A stretch of 64,000 nucleotides of DNA from Ardenticatenaceae bacterium (GTDB taxonomy: Bacteria; Chloroflexota; Anaerolineae; Promineifilales; Promineifilaceae): positions 1 to 64,000 of the forward strand of contig WYBM01000030.1 of NCBI GenBank assembly GCA_011525915.1, given 5' to 3'. Below the pieces are notes generated by a model that saw only the letters and a list, made by a program, of their open reading frames with translations, was not told the origin of the DNA and did not search any database. This document shows positions 9,001 through 17,100 of the stretch, in pieces. The position numbers and the translations under genes were made by a program. Within the stretch, counting starts at the first letter, position 1. Every line of letters begins with the position of its first letter.

Positions 9001-11385
9001 CCGCAGCAAGGCCTCACGTTCCTCAATTTGAGACTGGGTGGCGCGCAAAGTCTGTTCCGCTTGCAGGCGCACCATCACATGAGCCAGCGTATCGGCATAA
9101 AGCGCCAGTAAGTCCAGCTGGTAAGGGGCTAAAGGTTTGCGCTTAAGCAAATTATCAGCAACCAGATAACCCAGGACGGTATCTTCATACCACAAGGCAG
9201 ACATGGCGTTCCAACCCTTGCCTACTGGGCGACCATCGTCAATCAAAACCCTTTTTTCCCAATAGCTAAAACGCTTTCGGTGGCGAAAGTTATCTAAAAC
9301 ATCCTGATCCGTGACTTCTTGCTTAAAATACCGTTCGTCGCGCAAATTGCCTTCGTCATCTGTGCCAAAAGTACCGGTCATCATGTTCGTGGCCGGGTCA
9401 TACAAAAGCAGCCCCAGGCGGTCAAACCCCAATTGCTCGCGACCAAGGTTAATAACCTGTTGGTACAATTCGTCCATGGTACCAGACCGGGACAGCGCCA
9501 ACCCCACTTCCTGCAAAGTTTGCAGTTTCTCCTGGAACTGGCGAGCGGCCTCTTCATCACGTTTGTGCCTAATCAGATGACCCAGAGCCTCGGCATAAAG
9601 GGTAAGAACATCTACCAGGTAAGGTGGCGGCGGCGCGCCAGACAAGAGGTTGTCAGTCGCTAACCAGCCAATGCCTTTGTCACCTTCCCATAAACCGGCT
9701 ACGGCATTCCAACCCTTGGCGACGATCTCTCCCATGTTCCAGAGGTCTGCATCTTCGTAGGCAGCATTAAGGCCCTTGGAACGGATAAGCTCCAATAGAG
9801 GGCCACGCAGTTCGGTGGTCAGGTGTCGTTCATCCACCACTTCCCCTTTGCTGTTTGTGCCAAATGTGTGCTGCTGGCACTGCCGGTTTTCATCATACAG
9901 AAGCAAGCCTAAGCGCTCAAACCCTAATTCTTGTAACCCCAGTTCGATCGCCCGTCGGTAGAGCGTATCCTGATCTGGCGCCCGCTGCAGCTCAAGGGTC
10001 ACCTCTTGTAATGCCTGCAGCTTTTGTTGAAACTGCCGGGCGGTTTCTTCGCTCTGGCGCACCAGCACTTCAGCTTCTTGTAACTTCGCCACCTGGGCCT
10101 CAGTTTGGGCCACATAGCGGGCATTGGCTATGGCCGGGCCTATGGCTTTGCCAATGGACAGCAACGTTTCATGCTCCTGCTCTGGAAAGCGTAGTTTTTC
10201 ATTAAACAACAAATTGATCACACCCAGAGCCTGTTCCTGGTATAACAAAGGAACGTTGATAATGCTTTGGAAACCCTGCCCGGCCATTTGGGTGCGCAGC
10301 TTTTTGACGGCCCGTTTGTCACGGCCCAGATCATCACTGGTGATGATGGTCTTGTTGGTCACCGCAAGACCTGAAAGACTCCCCTTTACAGGAATAGCAT
10401 TTCCGACCTTAAGCGTATCATCACCCCCTTTGGCAACCAACAAAATGAATGTATCAGCCTCTGCGTCCAGGCTGTACAAGGTCGCCAGGGGGGCGTTTGT
10501 ATAGTTCATCACCAGTTCTGTGGCCTGATCAACCACCACCTCAAGGGTTAATGAACGGTACAAAACGTCAGTTATACGGTTGATGACGGCAATAGATTCC
10601 GCTTTGGCCTGAATTTCCTGGTAAGAGCGGGCCAGTTCTGCTTCGGCCGCAATGCGTTCTGAGATATTATCGATCAGGGAAGCTACACCGGTAACCTGCC
10701 CGTTAGCATCCACCAGCGGCGTGTTGTACCATTCACAGGTGATGCGACGGCCGTCAGCGGTGACATTGTCGTTGGTGCTGCGTATACCCTCGGTTTGGGC
10801 CAGCAATCCTTGCCAGATGGCATCTACCTGTTCATGATATTCCGGGGGAATGATAAAACGTGCGTGCTGACCCAGCGCCTGCTGGTGTGTGTGGCCAAAA
10901 ATCTTTTCAGCAGCGCTGTTCCAGGCTACCACTTCAAACGCCAGGTTCCACTCGATAAACCCCAGCGGGCTCTGCTGCACCAGATGAGACAGTTTTTTTT
11001 GCGACTGTTGCAAGGCTGTTTCTGTACGCTGCTGCTCGGTTACATCACGGACCACGCCCAGGTAATTTTCAATACGGCCGTCTTCATTGCACTGTAGGGT
11101 AATGGTACACAAAATGTCGACAGGCGTGCCATTTTTATGAAGCACCCGCAGGGGCAAATCTTTGACGCTCTTTTGCTGTTTTAGTAGTTTGGTTATCTGT
11201 GCTGGGATGCCTGAACCGCCTAACATATCTGCGGTTGTCATGCGCTTAAGGCTACGGCGTGTGTAACCTACCATGTTCAGCAGGGCGTCATTGGCTTCAA
11301 TAATCTGGCCTTCATAGTTAATGATAAAAACGCCATCCATGGATTGCCGGAACAGAATTTGGTATAAGTTGTCTGTTTTACCCAT
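6091..11385 (-). CDS. Multi-PAS/GAF sensor histidine kinase, 1764 aa
   Basis: Cytoplasmic kinase, the only one in the sensory operon. Order by residue: PAS 6-125, PAS 130-250, GAF 265-430, two tandem GAFs of a variant type with a GKGWNA motif (455-610, 620-775), PAS 790-915, PAS 920-1040, GAF 1053-1210, an N-terminally truncated 'half GAF' 1224-1340, GAF 1345-1510, HisKA 1521-1590 (MSHELRTPL, phospho-acceptor His1536) and HATPase_c 1640-1752 (N, G1 and G2 boxes intact: NAIKF, DTGIGI, GTGLGM). No membrane segment and no receiver. The PAS at 130-250 and 920-1040 are close copies of each other. I chose ATG 11385, one base after the upstream gene's stop, over in-frame ATGs at 11394 and 11436. A chemoreceptor-style complex feeding this kinase is plausible but inferred. 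Confidence 0.9.
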   Translation of the reverse strand: MGKTDNLYQILFRQSMDGVFIINYEGQIIEANDALLNMVGYTRRSLKRMTTADMLGGSGIPAQITKLLKQQKSVKDLPLRVLHKNGTPVDILCTITLQCNEDGRIENYLGVVRDVTEQQRTETALQQSQKKLSHLVQQSPLGFIEWNLAFEVVAWNSAAEKIFGHTHQQALGQHARFIIPPEYHEQVDAIWQGLLAQTEGIRSTNDNVTADGRRITCEWYNTPLVDANGQVTGVASLIDNISERIAAEAELARSYQEIQAKAESIAVINRITDVLYRSLTLEVVVDQATELVMNYTNAPLATLYSLDAEADTFILLVAKGGDDTLKVGNAIPVKGSLSGLAVTNKTIITSDDLGRDKRAVKKLRTQMAGQGFQSIINVPLLYQEQALGVINLLFNEKLRFPEQEHETLLSIGKAIGPAIANARYVAQTEAQVAKLQEAEVLVRQSEETARQFQQKLQALQEVTLELQRAPDQDTLYRRAIELGLQELGFERLGLLLYDENRQCQQHTFGTNSKGEVVDERHLTTELRGPLLELIRSKGLNAAYEDADLWNMGEIVAKGWNAVAGLWEGDKGIGWLATDNLLSGAPPPPYLVDVLTLYAEALGHLIRHKRDEEAARQFQEKLQTLQEVGLALSRSGTMDELYQQVINLGREQLGFDRLGLLLYDPATNMMTGTFGTDDEGNLRDERYFKQEVTDQDVLDNFRHRKRFSYWEKRVLIDDGRPVGKGWNAMSALWYEDTVLGYLVADNLLKRKPLAPYQLDLLALYADTLAHVMVRLQAEQTLRATQSQIEEREALLRLVLDTIPQAVFWKDRNSVYLGSNQNFANDAGVASPEMLIGKTDYDFTWTKEEADIFHKIDREVMESNTPLLGVIESQVRPDGKRIWSETNKAPLHDGAGNVIGILGAYGDITDRIETEERLQASQQRLAILIQQSPLAVIEWDLDFRVKEWNLAAERVFGYMRDEVLGQHARLIIPPEHHAHVDAVWAGLLSQIGGSTSKNDNLTKDGRIITCEWSNTPLIDEKGEMIGVASLVQDITDRERLQAEVQESLARREREVALSTQIAQEIASATDLNDLYQRVVTQIQEQFGYYHTQLLRYDPAMQSVGLTVGYGVVGEKMLAMNHSVPIGVGLVGKAAETGKSLLRPDLTDDPDHRTNPLLPATKGELAVPIKLRNEVLGILDVQSDTAGALNENDQLVLNGLSGQIAVAIESTTLRQEMEARLRELNVLQRQMTREGWREYKSTRRQHSGYQFGHGGVQPVSSALPTPTNGNKRNGRHQKKPAALPDAPAAAQLQIRGETIGVLGVQDDPLRPLSNEETLFLTAVAKEVAEALEAARLFEQTQDALSEQERLTAELETVAQVSTAAATILEADALLQAVVDLTKSSFNLYHVHIYLLNETGRILILKAGAGNVGRLMTLEGREINIDAESLICRAARTRQGVLENNVRKTVDFLPHPLLPNTQAEMAVPMIVGDKLIGVLDLQSDQVEGFTAEDLKIQKTLASQIAIAMENARQYADQVETSAKLREVDRLKSEFLASMSHELRTPLNSIIGFADVLLEGLDGDLNERMEEDVRLIRESGRHLRELIGEILDMSKIESGRMELRYEEVDLRQMAQDIMATAASLAQEKNLDMYLDLGDEISTIQVDRTRLRQILWNIMGNAIKFTEKGSVSLSMHDKGDRVLIAIRDTGIGIKEENTGIVFEQFRQIDGGLNRAATGTGLGMPITKKLVELHGGDIWIESVYGQGSTFFFTLPYAPPVSKPGTGPLPSL

Positions 11386-11386
11386 G

Positions 11387-12676
11387 TTACGCATCCTCTT
11401 GGGGTGTGTCGCTCTGGTCCGAACCCAAATAGACAAAGGTTTGGCGGCCCAGGGCCTGGCCTATTTCCTGCACAGCCATACGCATAATGGTATCTACATC
11501 CGCCGAACCACGAATCTTGGCCGCAACTTCACGCAGCCGCTGTTCACGTTGGGCCCGCGCCTGCTCCTGCTGGAATTGGCGTGCATTCTGAATGGCAATA
11601 ACGGCTTGGTTAGCCACCGCACCCAGCAGGTCAAATTGGGCGGCAGTGTAGTAAAATGGCTGTTGGCTTTGCATAGCAATGACACCGGTAACTTCTGCCC
11701 CCAGGCGTAAGGGAACACCCATCCAGGTGCGGGCCACCATGCCGATGGAATCAATACCGTTGGCCTCTAACCACGCTTCAAGGCCGTCCTCTAAAAATAA
11801 ACCTTCACCCGTCTGGATAATGAACTCTGTCATGCCATTACCAAACGAACGGGGGCGCCAGTTGACACGCTGGTTATTTTCCGTAGCGATGGGGAAGTAA
11901 ATCTCTTCTCTTTCGGGCACATGTATGGCCATATAAAAGTTAGAGGTATCCATAAGCCGGGAAATGTAACGGTAAACGGCTTCCAGAAGTGATTCTTCAT
12001 CGGGCAGCAGGGTTAATTCACCTACCATTTCGTTCAGAATGGCCAGTTCACGAGCGCGCTGCTGCGCCTGGTCAAACAGGCGCTGGTTTTCCAGGGCCAG
12101 GCCGAGCTGTTCCACAATATCTTCTGCGGCCGTGACCTCCTCTTCTTCCCACAGCGTCATCTCTTCTTTCTCAAAACCTAACACACCAATCACTTCGTCG
12201 GCATACTTGATGGGCATGGCCAGGGCCAGGCCATTGCCAGAGGGGGTGGCCTGCACGGTTCGCTGCGTCTTGAAGGCTTCAATGATGGCCGGATACCACA
12301 CATCGTCAAGCTCATCCTCATCCCTGGCTGCAGATGGCGTCTCACCCTGGGCCGCATGCCCCTGCCACTGCTCACGCACATACCGGCGCTGCACGGCGTG
12401 TACTTCTGCCAGCGCGGCTTCCAGTTCTGCCGTGCGCTCTGCCACGCGCTTTTCTAACTCCAACTGGTACCGCTTTTGCTCATTCAACAACGCTTTAATA
12501 TCATCGATCAGGTAGCCAAAGCCAATGGCCAGGTCGGTCATGACGTCAACCCCTTCAGGGATTTCAATGTCCACGTTCAGATCGCCGGTGGCGGCAAAGG
12601 CCAATGTGTCCAGGATTGCCTGCCCTTGCTCCTCTACCATCTTTCTATACTGTGCATAAGTTAGCTTTTTTGCCAT
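11387..12676 (-). CDS. GAF domain protein without output domain, 429 aa
   Basis: Soluble protein. Residues 1-65 form a HAMP-like or four-helix N-terminal segment. A coiled coil follows (LLNEQKRYQLELEKRVAER..., 63-95), then a half-GAF module (95-200, opening VREQW), a full GAF (212-370) and the shared C-terminal stub (375-418, LREVAAKIRGSADVDTIMR). The coiled coil resembles those after HAMP domains in the membrane sensors of this operon, although no membrane segment is present here. The stop codon is one base before the kinase start, so the two are tightly coupled and probably made in fixed ratio. A scaffold or ligand-sensing partner of the kinase is likely; the ligand is unknown. Confidence 0.78.
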   Translation of the reverse strand: MAKKLTYAQYRKMVEEQGQAILDTLAFAATGDLNVDIEIPEGVDVMTDLAIGFGYLIDDIKALLNEQKRYQLELEKRVAERTAELEAALAEVHAVQRRYVREQWQGHAAQGETPSAARDEDELDDVWYPAIIEAFKTQRTVQATPSGNGLALAMPIKYADEVIGVLGFEKEEMTLWEEEEVTAAEDIVEQLGLALENQRLFDQAQQRARELAILNEMVGELTLLPDEESLLEAVYRYISRLMDTSNFYMAIHVPEREEIYFPIATENNQRVNWRPRSFGNGMTEFIIQTGEGLFLEDGLEAWLEANGIDSIGMVARTWMGVPLRLGAEVTGVIAMQSQQPFYYTAAQFDLLGAVANQAVIAIQNARQFQQEQARAQREQRLREVAAKIRGSADVDTIMRMAVQEIGQALGRQTFVYLGSDQSDTPQEDA

Positions 12677-12726
12677 AACTTCATCCCTCGGCCACTTCTA
12701 CTGCCATGAGCCACACACCTACAATT

Positions 12727-13113
12727 TTACTTTACAGAATATCCACGTTTCTCTGCCGCTTTTAGCGAGGCCAGCGCTTGTTGTTCACTTTTAAAAAAGC
12801 GGGCTGGGTTTTGTTCCCCATTTACTTTTGTAATGAAGGTGACCAGAACATGGACAATACGACTGGCGTTGATGATGGCCGTGGGGCCAATGCGCGGGTC
12901 GCCGCCGAGTTCCGTGAGAAGGTGCCGGGCAACGGGAGAGAATCTGCCGCTCTTACGGGCGTCAAAAAGTGACCGCAGCGGGCTTTCTGGCGTCGCCTGT
13001 TCCAAATAGGGTGTTAGATCTTTTAAAAAGGTGCGCACCGCCATCTCATCAATGTCACCTATTATTTCTACACGTAAAATGCCATCGTCATCCATATAGA
13101 TAGTATGTGCCAT
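12727..13113 (-). CDS. SpoIIAA/STAS-like small protein, copy 3 (divergent)
   Basis: A 128-residue protein of the STAS-like SpoIIAA family type. It has alternating strands and helices with an opening MAHTIYMDDDGILRVEIIGD, a central LFDARKSGRFSP, a third-strand GPTAIINASRIVHVLV and a closing RFFKSEQQALASL. It is the most diverged of three tandem paralogues (12727, 13132, 13601). Family members are thought to bind partner proteins or lipids, and some STAS proteins are switched by phosphorylation. Which applies here is unknown. It lies 18 bases downstream of copy 2 and 50 bases upstream of the 429-aa GAF gene. Confidence 0.7.
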   Translation of the reverse strand: MAHTIYMDDDGILRVEIIGDIDEMAVRTFLKDLTPYLEQATPESPLRSLFDARKSGRFSPVARHLLTELGGDPRIGPTAIINASRIVHVLVTFITKVNGEQNPARFFKSEQQALASLKAAEKRGYSVK

Positions 13114-13131
13114 AGTTCCTCAATATGTCCG

Positions 13132-13515
13132 TCAGAACATTTCCGTTTTCCGTCGCTCCTCTTTTAGCCAGGTGACAGCTTCTTCTTCGCCATCAAAAAA
13201 ACGCATGACGTCCTCCCGCCGGGAGACCTTGATAAAGAATTTAGCCATCAGACGCGTCGTGCGAGATGAATTTATCAGGGCAATACGGCCTAGGCGAGGG
13301 TCTTTAGAGAGGTCAGCAAAATACCGCCGGGCTTCCGCGGTATACTTCCCGTCTCTTGATGAGTCAATGACCGCATGTATCAGGCGGTCTGGGGTAGCCT
13401 GCGCCAGATAAGGTTCAACCTCTTCAAGGTAGGCCCTTACGGTCTCGCCATCAATATCACCTATCCAGGCCACGTGTACAATATCATCGTCATCCTTGTA
13501 CAGTTTGTAAGGCAT
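13132..13515 (-). CDS. SpoIIAA/STAS-like small protein, copy 2
   Basis: 127 residues, closely similar to copy 1 at 13601-13984 over the whole length (shared RDGKxTAEARRYFA, KDPRLGR, SRTxRxMAxFxxKVSRR, VMRFFD). This copy has a DSSR at the position where copy 1 has DAAR and copy 3 has DARK. That is the region in which classical SpoIIAA has its phosphorylated Ser, so the copies may differ in regulation; this is inference. AGGAGAAAG precedes the start. Functional partners are probably the GAF/kinase proteins on either side. Confidence 0.72.
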   Translation of the reverse strand: MPYKLYKDDDDIVHVAWIGDIDGETVRAYLEEVEPYLAQATPDRLIHAVIDSSRDGKYTAEARRYFADLSKDPRLGRIALINSSRTTRLMAKFFIKVSRREDVMRFFDGEEEAVTWLKEERRKTEMF

Positions 13516-13552
13516 TTCTTTCTCCTAAAACTAACTTTGGCTTGCCAGCCGA

Positions 13553-14060
13553 GCCAGAACCGCTGCTGTCGCCTTAGAGTATCCTCCTGAAAACCAGGCA
13601 TTACTTCATTTCCGCTTTTTCTCGTTCTTCTTTCAACCAGGCCACGGCCGTTTTTTCATTGTCAAAAAAGCGCATGACTTCATCTCGCCGGGAGACCTTC
13701 AGGAGGAAGGTAGCCATCACACGGGAGGTACGGGAAGCATTGATTACGGCAAAACGGCCCAGGCGGGGGTCTTTTGTCATCTCTGCAAAGTACCGCCGGG
13801 CTTCCGCGGTAAACTTGCCATCTCTGGCCGCATCAATGAGCGTATAGATCTGGCGTTCTGGCGTGGCGTTCGCCAGATAAACTTCGACATCTTTTTTATA
13901 GGCCCTTATCACATCGCCATCGATGTTGCCAATCCAGGCCAGGTGTAAAATATCATCGTCACACATATATAGTTCATACGGCATTTTACACTTTCCTTTT
14001 ACTTACCTTCAGGCCAGAACCGCGGCGGTTGCCATCTCAGGGCATCTTCCTGAAAACCAG
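13553..14060 (-). repeat. Duplicated leader: spacer repeat before two STAS-like genes
   Basis: The spacers at about 13553-13597 and 14013-14060 share GCCAGAACCGC, then a GGT/TGTCGCC-like stretch and CCTGAAAACCAG at the same spacing. They flank copy 1 of the STAS-like genes, so the duplication unit was gene plus leader. No other role for the repeat is evident. Confidence 0.6.
13601..13984 (-). CDS. SpoIIAA/STAS-like small protein, copy 1
   Basis: 127 residues, first of the three tandem paralogues in transcription order. It opens MPYELYMCDDDILHLAWIGN and ends with an acidic/basic helix (AWLKEEREKAEMK), the usual finish of SpoIIAA-like (PF11964-type) proteins. It sits between the 1587-aa GAF/PAS array and copy 2. 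Both neighbouring spacers contain a copy of the same ~46-bp sequence, which shows the gene arose by tandem duplication with its leader. Role unknown; a cytoplasmic adaptor for the sensory operon is a reasonable guess. Confidence 0.72.
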   Translation of the reverse strand: MPYELYMCDDDILHLAWIGNIDGDVIRAYKKDVEVYLANATPERQIYTLIDAARDGKFTAEARRYFAEMTKDPRLGRFAVINASRTSRVMATFLLKVSRRDEVMRFFDNEKTAVAWLKEEREKAEMK

Positions 14061-14105
14061 TTGGTTTTGTGCCTGGCGCCATTACTTCGTGGCCGCGCAT
14101 TTTGC

Positions 14106-17100
14106 TCATGTTTTCTTGTTTTCATCCTCCGCCTCGGTTTGTGTCGACGTCTGTCCGGTGATGCCCAATTGTACGGCTGACTTTGAAGCACCCAACAGCT
14201 GTTTGAGCTCCTGTTGGGCTATTCGTAAGATGGTCTCCTGGTCTGTTCCCCGCCGGATCTTGTCGGCGATGGTCCGGACACGGCGTTCCCGTTCGGCGCG
14301 GGCCTGGGCCGTTGCCAGTAACCGCTTGTTTTCAATCACCGAACTAAGCATGGCCACAATTTGCTGCATCAGGCTTTCATCGCGCTCATCAAAAAAGTCA
14401 GTTTCATTACTGGCCACGTTTAATGTGCCTATGGCGCGGCCACCCACCAGAAGGGGAGCGACGCGCACAGAAGTAAGGGTTCCCTGAGTTGTTCCCCGAA
14501 TCAACCGGTTTTCTTTAATGGCTCGCTCCATGGGTGTGTCAGACAGGGGAATCACGGTGCCTGCGGGTGCATCCACTTCCTGGCCACACACGGCGACAAC
14601 CTCCATGCTTTCACCGTCTGGGCGCAGCAAGGGCAGGCTGGCCCGATCGGCCTTCAGAAGTTCGGCCGTTCGGGTGACGGCAATATCATAAACCTCAGAC
14701 AGTGTGGCGGCATCACCCAGGTTGGCGCTGATCTCATTGAGCAGCGCCAGTCGTTGTGCCTGTTCTTCTGTTTCGGCCAGGGCACGTTGTGTCTGTTCAG
14801 TCAGACGCAGGTTTTCCAGGTGGGCGCTCAGGCGTTCGGCCACGGCCGTCATAATATCTGTGGCCTCATCGTCCAAAGCCCCCGGCTCTGTTAACATCAA
14901 CTGACCCACAGCCTCACCCTGAACCAGCAGCGGCTGCGCCAGGGTGACCGCCCCATTGGTTTTGCTTTTCTTCGAACCTTTTGTCTGGGGAACCGCTGGT
15001 GACAGGAGTGTGATCTCTTTCTGGTCATACCCGTAAGCCATGCCTTCGCCCTGGCTGGTGGCCAGGTAAGATTCCCAGCCTTCGCGCCGCAAACGCCGGG
15101 TAATTTCTTCCAATTCTTGCAGTGCAGCTTCGGAACGGGCAAAGGACTGTGCATTTTGCAGCGCTACGCCAATCTGGGCGGCCAGGGTTGCTTGGATATG
15201 CGCATCTTCTTTGTTAAACCGGTTGATCTGGTCTGCCTGCACGTCCAGCACACCCAGCACCTCATCACCCACAATAATCGGCAGGGCCATCTCTGATTTT
15301 GTGTGCGGCAGCAGGGGGTGGGGCAAAAATCCCAAATCTGCCTGCACATCATTCACAATAACGCCCTGTCGGGTGCGGGCGGCGCGGGCCACCAAAGATT
15401 GGCGTTGGCGTAAGGGGATGGTGCGCACTTGGGCCACCATTTGCCGCCCTATTTTACCGGCGCCGCTGGTTAGCACCAATGTCTCACTGCCGGGGGCCAA
15501 CAAATAGATGTGGGCATGGTATAGAGAGAACCGTTCCTTGGTCAGGTCCACCACTTGTTGCAGCAGTTCATCCACATCACGGATGGTGGTGATGGCTGTG
15601 CCTACTTCAGCCACAACGGCCATATCGGCCGCCCGTTTTTGGCTTTGCTCAAAGAGAAGTTGGTTGTTCAGCATGACGGCCGTTTGTTCTGCCAGCGAGC
15701 GATAAACTCGCTTGTCTTCGTCAGAAAAGGTCTGGGGATGGTCCCAGCTAATATTCACCAGTCCAGTCCAGCTGCCTCGTGTTCGCAATGGCAATGTGGC
15801 CGCGGCCCGGATGCCAGTCATTTTCATAATTTTGCGGGCAGCCTCATCAAGTTGTGGATCGGCCTCAACATCACTGATCAGAAAAGCCTCATCCGGGTTG
15901 CGCATCCAGGCGCTGGTACCGGGGAAGTCTTGCAGTTGGAACCTTGTACCCACGGGGTAAACAGCCGGTTGATCTGTGCTCCCTTCTGGCATATTTACCC
16001 AGGCAGCCACTAACTCTGCCCACTCTGGTTCACCACTTTCGTTGGTGGCTATGGTAAACAGGTTGGCTGACTGAACCTCACTCCCCATCGCCGGCAAGAC
16101 AGCCGCTTCCAATATTTGATCCACGTTTGTGATCGCGTTGAGTTTGGTACTCATCTCATACAGCCGTTCAGACTGTACCAGGGCTGCTTCCAATGCCCGT
16201 ATGGCTTCTTCCCTGGCCAGGGCGGCCTCTCTTCGATTTAAGGTACTCACCAAAATGTCGCTCACCAACCGCAGTAACCCAATGTCGGCTTCACTCCACT
16301 GCTTTTCCTGGCGTACCGAATCAAAACCAATAAAGCCGATGGTGACACCGCGCGATACGATGGGCACGACAATAAGGGATTGAATGTCTTCAGCTTCAAA
16401 CTCCTCTTTTTCCGCCGCAGCCTCCGCCGGCAGGTCAGCGACACGCGCCACGTGAAAGACCTCTTGCCGCCTCATAGTCGCCGTAAAGTAAGGCAGCGCC
16501 TCGGCTGGTAACGCCTGCAGCCGCTCTATTTGCGGCGCAATGCCGGCCACGCACCATTCATGTGTATTGGTCATGGTCTGGCCATCTGGTGAGAAGAGGA
16601 ACTGATAAGCCCGATCTACACCGGTAAATTCGCCGAGCATGGCCAGGGCATTCTGAATGCCTTCGTCAAGCTTGTTAGCAGGCAAATTCAGGAAGTTAGA
16701 TGAAAGCGCGCGACCCAGTTTTTCAATATCAGCCTGATGCTGAATAGCCTCTTCCGCTCTTTTCATATCGGTAACATCGTGAACAAAACCCAAAATGCCC
16801 CACACCTGGTCTTGGGTATCACGTAAAGGCACCTTAATCGTGTTTAAATAGCGGGTTTCGCCACCTATTATCGACGGTTCCACATCTATCACCTTCATCT
16901 GGCCACTGTCCATGACTGCCCGGTCATCCTCCCAGAAACCAACAATCCCTTTTTCAGGGTTGCCCTTAACGAGCTCTTCAGGGAAACCAATATCCAGGTC
17001 ATTCTTGCCAATGAAGGTTGCTGGCGAGAGGCCCATAGCCCTGGCGTAACTCTTGTTTACCAACTGGTAACGATGCTCCCGGTCTTTGATGAAGATCCAG

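Noticed and set aside
12039..12515. Long Ser/Arg-rich frames opposite the GAF genes (also 6556-7347, 20416-21087, 23614-24162)
   Set aside because: These are antisense shadows of well-supported coding sequence with matching codon periodicity on the other strand.
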